Below are positions 10,339-19,620 of a DNA stretch of 64,000 nt, piece by piece. Source of the DNA: Kitasatospora paranensis (GTDB lineage: Bacteria; Actinomycetota; Actinomycetes; Streptomycetales; Streptomycetaceae). The DNA lies in NCBI RefSeq assembly GCF_039544005.1, contig NZ_BAABKV010000001.1, positions 6,572,001 through 6,636,000 of the forward strand, read 5' to 3'. The notes under the pieces are model-generated. The model was not told the DNA's origin. It saw only the letters and a program-made list of their open reading frames with translations, and searched no databases. Position 1 is the first letter of the stretch. Every line of letters starts with the position of its first letter. The position numbers and the translations under genes are program-made.

Positions 10339-11222
10339 GCGGGGCCGGGGACACCGTCCGCACCGTGCTCGGCGACCTGCCGCCGGCCGAGCTCGGCGTC
10401 ACCGACTCCCACGACCACCTCTTCCTCGCCAGCGCCCGCCTGCCCGGCCAGGAGCTCGCCGACCCGGACGCCGCGGAGGCCGAGCTGCGGGACTTCGCCG
10501 CGCTCGGCGGCCGCGCCGTCGTGCAGTGGACCCCGTACGGGATGGGCGGGCGCCCCGACGACCTGGCCGAGCTGTCCCGCCGCACCGGCGTCCACCTGGT
10601 CGCGGCCACCGGTCTCCACCAGGCCGCCCACTACCCGGACGGGGCCGCCCTGCGCCGGCTCGACCTCGCCGAGCTGTTCACCGCCGAACTCGGCCGCCAC
10701 GCCGGGCTGGTCAAGGTCGCCGGGGCCTACCACGGCCTCGACGCGCACGCCCGGTGGACGATGACCGCCGCGGCCGAGGCCCACCACGCCACCGGCGCGC
10801 CGATCGCCGTCCACCACGAGCTCGGCACCGCCGCCGAGGACGTGCTGGAGCTGCTCTGCGGCACCCTGGGCGTCCCGCCGCACCGCGTCGTGCTCGGCCA
10901 CCTCAACCGCTTCCCCGACCTCGGCCTGCACCGCCGGCTCGCTGCCTCCGGCGCCTACCTGGCCTTCGACGGGCCCTCCGCGGCCAACCACGCCACCGAC
11001 CACCACCTGCTGGACTGCCTGGCCGCGCTCGCCGACGCCGGCCACGCCGACCGGCTGCTGCTCGGCGGCGACACCACCACCGCGGCCGCCCGCGGCAACC
11101 CCGGCATGCCGTACCTGCTGCGCCGGATCCGTCCCCGGCTGGGCCCGGACCTCGCCCACCTGGTGTTCACCGCCAACCCGGCCGCGGCCTTCGCCGCGCC
11201 CTGGGCGCCCCGGCGGCGATGA
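10335..11222 (+). CDS. Phosphotriesterase-family metal-dependent hydrolase
   Basis: 295 residues, TIM-barrel amidohydrolase of the PTE/PHP-like family. Metal-site motifs in order: HDH in TDSHDHLFLAS, a Lys in LVKVAGAYHG (possible carbamylated bridge), His in VHHELG, His in LGHLNRF, and Asp in LLGGDTTT. The family acts as lactonases or phosphotriesterases on small esters. GTG 10335 overlaps the preceding stop, so the gene is coupled to the CMD-like gene and the TetR operon. Together these suggest breakdown of a lactone-like compound; the substrate is not identified. Confidence 0.85.
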
Positions 11223-11326
11223 CCCGGGCGGGATGACCGCGAGTGCGCCGAGGGGCATCCTGGTAGCAGAGCCCCGTGTCGCGGCTGCGGGCCGTGCCGC
11301 GGGCAGGGCGCACCCGGGAGCCGATC

Positions 11327-12190
11327 ATGAACAGCAGAGCCCGCTCAGGCATCGTCGCCGGTGTGGACGGATCCGCGCACGCCGCCGCAGCAGCCGACTG
11401 GGCCGCCGAGGAGGCCGTCCGCCGCGGCTGCCGGCTGCACCTGGTGCACGCCGTCAACACCGGGACGGTCACCCTGTCACCGCGGACCGGCGCGGCCGTC
11501 ACCGACCTCATCCTGCGCGAGGCCGAGGGCACCCTCGACGAGGCGCTCGCCAAGGTCCGCGCCGCGCACCCGGAGCTCTCGCCGACCGGCGACGTGGTGC
11601 CGCGGGACGCCGCCGAGGCGGTGCTGACCGCCGCCGAGCACGCCGAACTGGCCGTGGTCGGCACCCGCGGCCACGGCGGCTTCGCCTCGCTGATGCTGGG
11701 CTCGGTCAGCCTCCGGGTCGCCGCACACTCGGTCAGTCCGGTGGTCGTCGTGCGCGGCGGCGGCCAGGTCGGCGCCCACGTGCTGGTCGCCGTCCGCGAC
11801 GAGCGGGACGCTCCGGCGATGCACTTCGCGCTGCGCACCGGCGAGCGGACGGGGCTGCCCGTGCTCGCCCTGCACTCCTGGTCACCGGTGGTCGCCGACG
11901 TCGGCCACATGGCGCCGATGGTGGATGAGATCGGCGAGGAGGCCCGGCTGCACACGCAGCTGGTGGGGAGGATCTGCGACCCGCTGCGGGAGGAGTACCC
12001 GGAGGTCGGTCTGGAGACCCGGCAGGTCAGCGGCGGCACCGCGGCCACCCTGGTGGAGGCCTCGCGGGACGCCGCACTGCTGGTGATCTCCCGGCGCCAG
12101 CCGGCGCCGCACTTCGGGCTCCGGCTGGGCACGGCCGTGCACGCCGTGCTGCACCACGCGGCCTGCCCGGTCGCGGTCGTCCCGCTCTGA
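11327..12190 (+). CDS. Tandem-domain universal stress protein
   Basis: 287 residues with two Usp domains (about 1-145 and 150-287). The first keeps the ATP-binding pattern G-2x-G-9x-G-S (GTRGHGG...GSVS); the second is degenerate at that site. UspA-type proteins in actinomycetes accumulate during hypoxia and stationary phase. ATG 11327 follows GGGAG; earlier in-frame codons lack a ribosome site. Monocistronic. An imperfect hairpin at 12222-12249 (CCGGATC/GATCCGG) may terminate it. Confidence 0.9.
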   Translation: MNSRARSGIVAGVDGSAHAAAAADWAAEEAVRRGCRLHLVHAVNTGTVTLSPRTGAAVTDLILREAEGTLDEALAKVRAAHPELSPTGDVVPRDAAEAVLTAAEHAELAVVGTRGHGGFASLMLGSVSLRVAAHSVSPVVVVRGGGQVGAHVLVAVRDERDAPAMHFALRTGERTGLPVLALHSWSPVVADVGHMAPMVDEIGEEARLHTQLVGRICDPLREEYPEVGLETRQVSGGTAATLVEASRDAALLVISRRQPAPHFGLRLGTAVHAVLHHAACPVAVVPL

Positions 12191-12507
12191 CCGTCCCCGG
12201 GTCCGGTCGCGGCCCCGGCGTCCGGATCGGCCCCGGCGCCGGGATCCGGCGCGGGCGGCTCCCGCCGGGCGCGGGCCGGCCGGGGCGCGCCCGGCGCCGG
12301 TCGGAGGCACTCCCCGCGGGCGGGCATACTTGATCGTCGGCGCGGGCACCCTGGCTCGACCCGAGATCGGGCACCGCCGGGTGCAACCGGACACCCCCGG
12401 GCCGGCGTGCGTGTCAGGGAGGGCCCGGGCGGGAGCCGGGGCCGCGGCGAGGCGAGCGGACAGCACCGTGGGGTGGTGCCGCGGGGACACGGGGAGCAGC
12501 GGGAGCA
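12191..12507 (+). other. Intergenic, USP to esterase
   Basis: No gene seen. It holds the likely USP terminator hairpin (12222-12249) and, near 12318, a lone AT-richer CATACT that could be a -10 for the esterase. No good -35 is visible. Confidence 0.4.
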
Positions 12508-13656
12508 ATGGGGCTGACCAGCCATTCGGTGCTGGCGATCGCGGTACTGGCCGCGGTCGCGACGATGGCCGCGACGGTGTGGGGCTGGCCCCGGCTGGCG
12601 CGCCGGAGCGTCGGGGCGGTGCTGGGCCGGATCGGCGCCCTGCTGGCCACCCAGGCCACCGTGCTGTGTGCGATCGCGCTGGCCGCCAACAACTACTTCG
12701 CCTTCTACAGCAGCTGGGACGACCTGCTGGGCACCGGGGAGACCGGGCCGGTCTCCGTCCAGGCCGCCGCCGAGGGCCGGCCCGCCGGGGCCGCGCCGCC
12801 GCCCGTGGTGAAGGCGCAGCTGCTCGGGAAGGAGGGCGTGCAGAGCCCGACCGGGAGCCAGGACCCGCAGCAGGTCGGCGAGATCCAGTCGGTCAGGATC
12901 ACCGGTTCGATCTCCGGGCTGGCCACCGACGCGTACGTCTACCTGCCGCCGCAGTACTTCCAGCCTGCTTTCGCGGCCCGGCACTTCCCGGCGGTGGTGG
13001 CGATGACCGGCTTCCCCGGTGATGCGAAGAACCTGCTCACCCGGCTCAACTACCCTGCGGCGGCGCTGCAGTTGATGCAGTCCGGCAAGATGCAGCCGAC
13101 AGTGCTGGTGCTGATGCGGCCGTCACCGGCGATGCCGGCCGACACCGAGTGCGAGGACGTGCCCGGCGGCGCGCACTCCGAGACGTACTTCACCAAGGAC
13201 GTGCCGCGCGTGGTCACGGCGACCTACCGGGTGGCCGCTGCGCCCGCCGCCTGGGGCGTGATGGGCAACTCGACCGGCGGCTACTGCGCGGTCAAGATGG
13301 CGATGCGCCACCCCGAGGTGTACCCGTCCGCCGCCTCGCTCTCCGGCTACTACAAGGCCGCCGAGGACGCCACCACCGGCGACCTGTTCAAGGGCAGCGC
13401 GCAGCGGCGCGACGAGGCCGACCTGATGTGGCGCCTCGCGCACCTGCCGCAGCCGCGGGTCGCAGTGCTGCTGGCCGGCCCGGTGGCGGGCGACGGCGAC
13501 TACAAGCGGCAGACCGACGCCTTCCAGGCCGCGGTGCGCCCGCCGATGGCGGCCGCGCAGGCGACGGTCGCGCAGGGCGGCCACAACTTCAAGACCTGGT
13601 CGCAGCTGCTGCCGCCGTCGCTGGAGTGGATGTCCCGGCACCTCGTCGCCGGCTGA
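12508..13656 (+). CDS. Membrane-anchored putative esterase (Ag85/esterase-D fold)
   Basis: 382 residues. Two N-terminal hydrophobic helices (~5-25 and ~45-62) precede a linker and an extracytoplasmic alpha/beta-hydrolase. S255 in MGNSTGGYC fits the nucleophile; H359 in GGHNFKTW is the likely catalytic His. The fold resembles putative esterases related to mycolyltransferases. A second copy lies at 52137-53255 with the same architecture and the same SWDDLLGTG motif at residues 69-77. Start ATG 12508 follows GGGAG. Likely acts on cell-envelope or extracellular esters; the substrate is unknown. Confidence 0.8.
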   Translation: MGLTSHSVLAIAVLAAVATMAATVWGWPRLARRSVGAVLGRIGALLATQATVLCAIALAANNYFAFYSSWDDLLGTGETGPVSVQAAAEGRPAGAAPPPVVKAQLLGKEGVQSPTGSQDPQQVGEIQSVRITGSISGLATDAYVYLPPQYFQPAFAARHFPAVVAMTGFPGDAKNLLTRLNYPAAALQLMQSGKMQPTVLVLMRPSPAMPADTECEDVPGGAHSETYFTKDVPRVVTATYRVAAAPAAWGVMGNSTGGYCAVKMAMRHPEVYPSAASLSGYYKAAEDATTGDLFKGSAQRRDEADLMWRLAHLPQPRVAVLLAGPVAGDGDYKRQTDAFQAAVRPPMAAAQATVAQGGHNFKTWSQLLPPSLEWMSRHLVAG

Positions 13657-13721
13657 GCCGCCGGGGCCGAGTCACCGGGGCCGCGTCATCAGGTCCGGGG
13701 CGCCGGGCCGCGGCCCGCCGG

Positions 13722-14051
13722 TCAGCCGAGCTGCTGGAGCGTGCCGGTGTGCAGCTCGCCGACCCGCCCGCCCTCGCCCTCGTACGTCCAGAAGACCCGG
13801 ACGGTGAGCGCGGCCAGGTCCATCACGTGGCTGACGGTGATGCCGCTCTGCTCCGTCCAGCTGACGAACCACTGCTCCGGGCCGACCTGGGCGACGTGCA
13901 GGGCGACGTCCTCGAACTGGCCGGCCGACTCGCCGAGGCCCTCCCACCGCAGCCGGGTGCCGTCGGCCGCGTAGGAGTTGCGGAAGGCCGCGCCGTTGTC
14001 GACCTGGAAGAGGTAGGTGTGGCCGGCGAAGCCCGGCAGGGGCGCGGTCAT
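13722..14051 (-). CDS. MoaF-like small beta-barrel protein
   Basis: 109 residues, no signal peptide. Pattern GHTYLFQVDNG...WFVSWTEQSGITVSHVMDL...RVFWTYEGEGG resembles the C-terminal lipocalin-like domain of MoaF proteins: alternating strands around a W-x-E-x-x-G-x-T core. Such stand-alone domains are common in actinomycetes and may bind small ligands; molybdenum metabolism is not implied. A TAGGTT -10-like hexamer lies at 14111-14116 on this strand. Transcribed away from the GH16 gene. Confidence 0.6.
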   Translation of the reverse strand: MTAPLPGFAGHTYLFQVDNGAAFRNSYAADGTRLRWEGLGESAGQFEDVALHVAQVGPEQWFVSWTEQSGITVSHVMDLAALTVRVFWTYEGEGGRVGELHTGTLQQLG

Positions 14052-14438
14052 CTCGGAGTGTCCTCGGCTGGATCGGCGGGTACGGGCGGCCGGTGCGGCC
14101 GCACCCCTTCAACCTAGCGGACGCACCAGTCGTTCCCCAGCCTCTCCCGCGGGCGGCTGCCGGCCGCCCCGGGACAGGCCGCCGGGGTGCGGTCGGAGGC
14201 TCTGAGGAGCGGCGGGCCGCACCCCGGACGGCCCGTATCTGTTGGTGCGTCACCGAACGGGTTGTTAGCGTCGAAATGTCCGCTCCCGGGCGGATCGTGG
14301 TGTCGGGGCGCCGAGTCCTGCCCGTCCGGCACCGGACCTTCGAACACGGGAGCAGGGCAGGAGCGGGGGAGCGGTCCGACCGCGGTGCCCCGCGGCCAGC
14401 TCGGCCCGCTCGTCCTCAGGCGCCCCGAGGTCCCCCAC
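14052..14438 (+). other. Divergent promoter region MoaF-like / GH16
   Basis: No gene. A plausible promoter for the GH16 gene is TTGGTG (14242-14247), 18 nt, TAGCGT (14266-14271). This leaves a 5' leader of about 160 nt in which I see no further feature. Confidence 0.45.
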
Positions 14439-15605
14439 ATGAGAGCCCTGACCCTCCCCTCCCGGCTGGGAGCCGCGGCCTGCGCCGCGCTGATGCTCGC
14501 CCTGCCGGTCGCAGGCCGCGCGGAAGCGGCAGCCCCGGTCGTCCAGGACAGCCTCGCGCCGACCACGATGACCGCCGGTACGGCCCAGCGCGCCCGGCTG
14601 ACCCTGCACTCCGGCGTCTGCTTCTGGGCCCGCCGGGTCGGCGTCGCCGTCCGGGACGCCGCGGGCCACACCCTCGACTTCCCCGGGGCGGCGGCCAACG
14701 CCCGGATATGCCCCGGCGGTCTCACCGTCACCACCGGTGCCCGGACGCTGCCGGTCGGCACCTACACCGCGTTCGGCATCTGGCAGGACTACCTCGGTTC
14801 CTGGCACAACCTCGCCGCCCAGCCGCTGACCGTGACGGCGGTCCCCACGCCGGCCCCGACCCCCACACCCAGCCCGACGCCGAGCCCGACCCCGGCGCCC
14901 GGCTCCGTCCCGACGGGCGCCGGGACCCGGCAGCTGGCCTGGTCCGAGGAGTTCGACCGGCCGATCGCCTGGGGCCTCACCTGGATGGGCGACTGGACGA
15001 GCGCCTACCGCTACGGCAACCACAACCCGGCCGACAACAAGCTGGACTGGCTGACCCGCAGCGCGGTCACCGTGGCCGGCGGGGTCGCCACCTTCACCGC
15101 CCGGCCCTCCGGCCACGTCCTGGAGAACGGCCGGCGCGCCTGGACGACCGGGCTGCTCACCACCGAGGGCTCCTCGCAGGGCTTCCAGGTCCGGACGGGC
15201 GACTACATCGAGACCCGGGTCCAGCTGCCGACCGGCCTGGGCGCCTGGCCGGCGCTGTGGACCTGGAAGGACGGCAACGGCGAGGTCGACAGCTTCGAGT
15301 ACCACCCGGACAACCCGAACCTGCTGGAGCTGACCAACCACGTCCGGCCCGCCGGGACGTACGTCACCGACCCCGCGACGGTGGCCCCGGGGCGCTGGGT
15401 CACCATCGGCACCGCGTACGGCGCCGAGTCGGTCGACTGGTACGTCGACGGGGTGAAGGTCTGGTCCGACGGCGTCGGTGTCGGCGCGGGCTGGTCGGCC
15501 TACCCGATCCTCAACCTGTCGGTGGTCGCCGGCCGCTACCACCCGGCCCCGGTCGGGAGCACTCCGCTCACGTTCGCCGCGGACTACCTGCGGGTCTATC
15601 GCTGA
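14439..15605 (+). CDS. Secreted GH16 glycoside hydrolase
   Basis: 388 residues: signal peptide (~1-30, ending AEA-AA), an N-terminal beta domain, a Pro-Thr linker of alternating TP/SP (~130-150), then a GH16 catalytic domain. The GH16 signature E-V-D-S-F-E is at 282-287 (E282 nucleophile, E287 acid/base), after GAWPALWTWKDGNG. Members hydrolyse beta-1,3/1,4-glucans or galactans outside the cell. ATG 14439 after CCGAGG is chosen because it opens the signal peptide. Expected to be exported by Sec. The exact polysaccharide is not predictable from the motif. Confidence 0.88.
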   Translation: MRALTLPSRLGAAACAALMLALPVAGRAEAAAPVVQDSLAPTTMTAGTAQRARLTLHSGVCFWARRVGVAVRDAAGHTLDFPGAAANARICPGGLTVTTGARTLPVGTYTAFGIWQDYLGSWHNLAAQPLTVTAVPTPAPTPTPSPTPSPTPAPGSVPTGAGTRQLAWSEEFDRPIAWGLTWMGDWTSAYRYGNHNPADNKLDWLTRSAVTVAGGVATFTARPSGHVLENGRRAWTTGLLTTEGSSQGFQVRTGDYIETRVQLPTGLGAWPALWTWKDGNGEVDSFEYHPDNPNLLELTNHVRPAGTYVTDPATVAPGRWVTIGTAYGAESVDWYVDGVKVWSDGVGVGAGWSAYPILNLSVVAGRYHPAPVGSTPLTFAADYLRVYR

Positions 15606-15612
15606 GGGCCGC

Positions 15613-15959
15613 TCACCGCCTCCCGGCCCCGCCCCGGTCCCGCCCGGGCGGGGCCGGGGTTCGGGCGAAGACGACCCGGTGGGCGTTCAGGGTGTCGCGG
15701 TACTCGCGGACGGCGGTGATCCGGCCGTCGTGGACGGTGAACACCGCGAGGCGGTGCCGGTCGTAGCGGCGCCGGTGCGGCTCAGCGCCCGGGTGTTCCA
15801 CCCGGCGAGCACCGGCTCGCCCTCGGCGATCACGCCCTCGACGTCGAACTCCCTGCTCTCCGGCACCGGTCGGGCCACCACCGCCGGGACGAATGCGTCG
15901 AGGATCCCGTCCGGGCCGGTCCACGTCCCCGACAGCGGCAGGTCGCCGCCGGCGCGCAT
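15613..15959 (-). pseudogene. SnoaL/NTF2-like protein remnant
   Basis: The first part reads LPLSGTWTGPDGILDAF...VIAEGEPVLAGWNTRAL. After a one-base frame change near 15770-15780 it continues YDRHRLAVFTVHDGRITAVREYRDT, the normal C-terminal half of a SnoaL-like protein. The usual N-terminal ~35-40 residues are absent: the first ATG (15959) overlaps the start of the divergent LysR remnant, and an in-frame stop lies just upstream at 15981. It is therefore 5'-truncated as well as frameshifted, so a sequencing error alone does not explain it. Function, if any, unknown. Confidence 0.6.
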
Positions 15960-16440
15960 GACCGAACTTCGCCGTCTGCGCTACTTCCTGGCCGTCGCCG
16001 AGGAGCGCAGCGTCACCCGCGCCGCCGAGCGACTGCACATCGCCCAGCCCGCGCTGAGCCGCCAGATCAAGCAGCTGGAGCAGGAGTTGGGCGTCCAGCT
16101 GCCGGAGCGCGGCGCCCAGGGGGTCGGACCGACCCGGGCGGGTGCGGTGCCGGCCGGGCGTGGCGCCGAACTCTGCGCCCGGGCCGTCCGGTTGTGGCGG
16201 GACGTGCGGCTGCTCCGGCCCTCGGGGTCGTGGCCGGCGCGACCCCGGCCGGCTGGTGGCCGGATTCGCGTTCGACACCGCGCACGCACCGGTGGCCCGC
16301 GGCGAGGCGCTGTCCGTGGACGGCGAGTCCGCCGCTTCGGGCCTGCCGGTCGGCCTGGTCCGGCGGCCGTTCACCGGTGCGCCCACCATCGGGATCCAGC
16401 TGCTCACCCGGGGGCGGACGGCGCGGCCGGTGACCGCCGG
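15958..16440 (+). pseudogene. LysR-family regulator remnant
   Basis: ATG 15958 opens a perfect LysR helix-turn-helix (LRRLRYFLAVAEERS, then RAAERLHIAQPALSRQIKQLE). After about residue 65 the frame changes twice. A later piece in another frame (GRLVAGFAFDT..., GLPVGLVRRPF) looks like scattered parts of the effector domain, most of which is missing. The product would be far shorter than the usual ~300 residues. Its start overlaps that of the SnoaL-like remnant on the other strand, as expected for an ancestral divergent pair that has decayed. Confidence 0.65.
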
Positions 16441-16519
16441 GTCGCCCCGCGTGGCCGGCGGGCCGTCGGGCGGTGCCGGGCGTACGTTGGAAGACCCGCA
16501 ACGGAGTGAGGTGGTGGCG

Positions 16520-16831
16520 ATGGCCGAGCAGGTGCTGAGCGAGGTCGGTGCGGTGGTGGCACCGGACCGGGAGGCCGAGCTGGTGGCGCTGTACCGGGAG
16601 CTGGTCTCCGGCCCGCTCCCCGAAGGCCTGCTGCGGACGGAGCTGCTCCGCGGCCCTTCCGGGCACTGGCGGATCCAGAGCCACTGGCGGGACCTCGCCG
16701 CCCTGGAGGCCGTCCGGAACGCGGCCGAGCGGCCGGCCGCGCCGCAGCTGTTCCGGCGGGTCGGCACCGAACCGGAGCTCGTCGTGTTCACCGTCGTGGC
16801 CGACCAGGAGGCCAGTGTGTCGCTGCCCTGA
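16520..16831 (+). CDS. ABM-like small protein (dimeric ferredoxin fold)
   Basis: 103 residues. The pattern REAELVALYRELVSGPLPEGLLRTELLRG...WRIQSHWRDLAALEAVR...ELVVFTVV matches antibiotic-biosynthesis-monooxygenase-like stress/response domains: strand, helix, strand, then the IQSHW strand and final VVFTVV strand. Family members are small cofactor-free oxygenases or have unknown roles. ATG 16520 lies after GGAGTGAGG; upstream GTG codons at 16511 and 16514 are alternatives. It ends just before the convergent IclR gene. No clear link to neighbours. Confidence 0.6.
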   Translation: MAEQVLSEVGAVVAPDREAELVALYRELVSGPLPEGLLRTELLRGPSGHWRIQSHWRDLAALEAVRNAAERPAAPQLFRRVGTEPELVVFTVVADQEASVSLP

Positions 16832-16855
16832 GGCGGCCACCGCGACGGTGGTGCC

Positions 16856-17646
16856 TCAGGGGCCAGCACCTCGCCCAGCCTGGCCGCGATCCTGTGCATC
16901 ACCGGCACCAGCGCGGCGTCGCCGTGCTGGTCCTCCAGGGCCCGGATCCGGGCCTCCGGCCCCGAGACGGACAGTGCCGTCGGGGTCGGCGCGCCGGGGA
17001 CGGCGACGGCGATGCAGCGGACGCCGATCTCCTGCTCCTGGTCGTCCACGACGTAGCCGGACTCGCGGGCGGACGCCAGGTGGCGGAGCAGCTCGTGCGG
17101 ATCGGTCAGGGTGTACGGGGTGTGCGCCTGCAGCGGCTGGGTGCCGAGGACGGCCCTCGCCTCGTCCTCCGGCAACTGGGCCAGCAGCGCCTTGCCGACG
17201 CCCGTGCAGTGCGGCTGGACGCGCCGGCCGACCTCGGTGAACATCCGCATCGAGCGGCGGGACTGCACCTGGCCGACGTAGACGACCTCGCCGCCCTCCA
17301 GGACGGCCAGGTTGGCGGTCTCGCCGGTGGCCTCCATCAGCTCCGCGAGGTACGGACGGGCCCAGCTGCCGAGCAGCCGCCCGGCCGTCTCGCCGAGCCG
17401 GATCAGCCGCGGGCCGAGGGTGTACCGACGCGCGGTGTCCTGGCGGACATAGCCCTGCTGGACGAGGGTACGGATGAGTCGGTGGATGGTGGGCATCGGC
17501 AGGCCGGAGCTGACGGACAGCTCGCTGAGCGCGGCGACGCCGCCGGCGTCGGCCAGCGCCTCCAGGAGCTGGAAGGCGCGCTCGACGGACTGCACGCCGC
17601 CGGCGCGCTCGGTGCCTGACGGGGCTGCGGCGGGGGTGCTGGCCAC
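16856..17646 (-). CDS. allR: IclR-family repressor, AllR-like (stop lost by apparent indel)
   Basis: About 263 residues. N-terminal winged helix (VERAFQLLEALADAGG, then LPMPTIHRLIRTLVQQGYV) and an IclR effector domain (HCTGVGKALLAQLP, DDQEQEIGVRCIAVAVPG). It is divergent to malate synthase, the arrangement of the AllR regulator of the Streptomyces allantoin/glyoxylate regulon. Glyoxylate or allantoate-like ligands would be expected. GTG 17646 has AAGGGA upstream. As written the frame reads on to 15613; one extra G in the run at 16859-16862 gives a stop at 16856 after GEVLAP, the normal family length. It probably binds the four CAACAAA sites listed here. Confidence 0.82.
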
Positions 17647-17693
17647 CGGCGTTCCCTTCGCTCTCGGGGGAGGAGTAGAGTCCCAGCGATCAC

Positions 17694-17734
17694 CTCAACA
17701 AACCGTTGAAATTCTGTATCGCGGAAACTAGTCT
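17694..17734. promoter_or_regulatory. aceB promoter with AllR-type operator
   Basis: TCAACAAACCGTTGA (17695-17709) is one of four copies of a near-palindrome in this window. It overlaps a -35 TTGAAA (17706-17711); TAGTCT (17729-17734) follows with 17-nt spacing and points to aceB. Repression by occlusion of the -35 is inferred. The intergenic region also serves the divergent IclR gene. Confidence 0.65.
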
Positions 17735-17833
17735 CCACTGTACAGAACGGAACCCGCCCTTCGGGGGTCCGGATCTCGGCAGTTCCCACCGGAACTCCCG
17801 TTAGTGGCTCAACCGTCCAAGGAGTGTCCTGCC

Positions 17834-19486
17834 ATGGCTGCAGACCAGGAGACCGTCGGCGCTTCCCCCGCTGCCCCGGTCGTCACTGTCGCCGGTCCGC
17901 GCGTCGCCCGCGCCGAGGAGGTGCTCACCCCGGAGGCCGTGGCCTTCGTCGTCGGGCTGCACCGCGCCTTCGAAGACCGCAGGCAGGAGCTCCTCGTCCG
18001 GCGCAAGGCGCGCCGCGCCGCCATCGCCGAGGCCGGCACCCTCGACTTCCTCCCCGAGACCGCCGACGTCCGCGCCGGCGACTGGCAGGTCGCCGAGGCC
18101 CCGCGTGCCCTCCGGGACCGCCGGGTCGAGATCACCGGGCCCACCGACCGCAAGATGGTGATCAACGCCCTCAACTCCGGGGCGAAGGTCTGGCTCGCCG
18201 ACTTCGAGGACGCCACCGCCCCCACCTGGGAGAACGTCGTCACCGGCCAGATCAACCTGATCGACGCCTTCGAGGGCCGGATCGACTTCACCTCGCCGCA
18301 GGGCAAGGCCTACGCGCTCAAGCCCGCCGCCGAGCTGGCCACCGTGGTCGTCCGCCCGCGCGGCTGGCACCTGGACGAGACCCACCTGCTGGTCGACGGG
18401 ACCCCGGTCGCCGGCGCCTTCCTCGACTTCGGGCTCTACTTCTTCCACAACGCCGCCCGGCTGCTGGCCAAGGGCGCCGAGGACCCGAACTCCGGCCCGT
18501 ACTTCTACCTCCCGAAGACCGAGAGCCACCTGGAGGCCCGGCTCTGGAACGACGTCTTCACGCACGCCCAGGCGGCCCTCGGCATCCCGCACGGCACGAT
18601 CCGCGCCACCGTCCTGATCGAGACCATCACCGCCGCGTTCGAGATGGAGGAGATCCTCTACGAACTGCGGGAGCACGCCGCCGGCCTCAACGCGGGCCGC
18701 TGGGACTACCTCTTCTCGATCGTCAAGAACTTCCGCGACGCGGGCGACCACTACATCCTGCCGGACCGCAACAGCGTCACCATGGCCTCGCCGTTCATGG
18801 CCGCCTACACCCGCCTCCTGGTGCAGACCTGCCACCGGCGCGGCGCCCACGCGGTCGGCGGCATGGCCGCGTTCATCCCCTCCCGCAAGGACCCGGAGGT
18901 CAACGCGGCCGCGCTGGAGAAGGTCCGGGCCGACAAGGACCGCGAGGCCGCCGGCGGCTTCGACGGCTCCTGGGTCGCCCACCCCGACCTCGTCCCGGTG
19001 GCCCGCGCCTGCTTCGACGCGGTGCTGGGCGACCGTCCGAACCAGAAGGACAACCCCGGCTCAGACGGGGTCGTGACGGCCGCCCAGCTGCTCGACATCG
19101 CCGGCGCCGGCGGTTCCTGCACCCGGGCCGGCCTGCACAACGCCGTCCAGGTGGGAGTCCGCTACATCGAGGCCTGGCTGCGCGGCCTGGGCGCCGTCGG
19201 AATCTTCAACATGATGGAGGACGCCGCCACCGCCGAGATCTCCCGCTCGCAGATCTGGCAGTGGATTTACAACGGCGTCGTCCTCGCCGACACCGGCGAG
19301 AAGGCCACCGCGGAGCTCGTCCGCCGGCTCGTGGCCGAGGAACTCGCCGCACTCCGTGCCGAGCTCGGCGCGGACACCTACGCCGGTGGGCGCTGGTCCG
19401 AGGCCGCCAGGCTCTTCGAACAGGTCGCGCTGGCCGACGAGTTCGTCGACTTCCTCACCCTGCCCGCGCTGCCCCTGCTCGGCTGA
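17834..19486 (+). CDS. aceB: Malate synthase A
   Basis: 550 residues. Condenses glyoxylate with acetyl-CoA to malate. The malate synthase signature is present (REHAAGLNAGRWDYLFS), with the upstream ATVLIETITAAFEMEEILYEL acidic Mg site and VGGMAAFIPSR. Length matches the A/G-type ~540-residue enzyme. ATG 17834 follows AAGGAG at 17819-17824. Divergent from the IclR regulator and preceded by the shared operator, it is the glyoxylate exit of the ureide pathway rather than an isocitrate-lyase partner; no aceA is nearby. Confidence 0.97.
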   Translation: MAADQETVGASPAAPVVTVAGPRVARAEEVLTPEAVAFVVGLHRAFEDRRQELLVRRKARRAAIAEAGTLDFLPETADVRAGDWQVAEAPRALRDRRVEITGPTDRKMVINALNSGAKVWLADFEDATAPTWENVVTGQINLIDAFEGRIDFTSPQGKAYALKPAAELATVVVRPRGWHLDETHLLVDGTPVAGAFLDFGLYFFHNAARLLAKGAEDPNSGPYFYLPKTESHLEARLWNDVFTHAQAALGIPHGTIRATVLIETITAAFEMEEILYELREHAAGLNAGRWDYLFSIVKNFRDAGDHYILPDRNSVTMASPFMAAYTRLLVQTCHRRGAHAVGGMAAFIPSRKDPEVNAAALEKVRADKDREAAGGFDGSWVAHPDLVPVARACFDAVLGDRPNQKDNPGSDGVVTAAQLLDIAGAGGSCTRAGLHNAVQVGVRYIEAWLRGLGAVGIFNMMEDAATAEISRSQIWQWIYNGVVLADTGEKATAELVRRLVAEELAALRAELGADTYAGGRWSEAARLFEQVALADEFVDFLTLPALPLLG

Positions 19487-19620
19487 ACCGAATCTATCCA
19501 CCCGCAGCCCGTCCGCCGCCTGCCAAGTCGGCGAACCGGCTGCACCGATTGCTCCGTTCCGTACGGCCGCCTCCGCCTGTCCTCGGCGGCCGTGCGGAGC
19601 GGCCATCCCCGGAGGCCGCC

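Noticed and set aside
15613..17646. A 677-residue IclR fusion protein
   Set aside because: Only the first ~263 residues have homology; the rest is antisense to other genes and vanishes when one G is added at 16859-16862.
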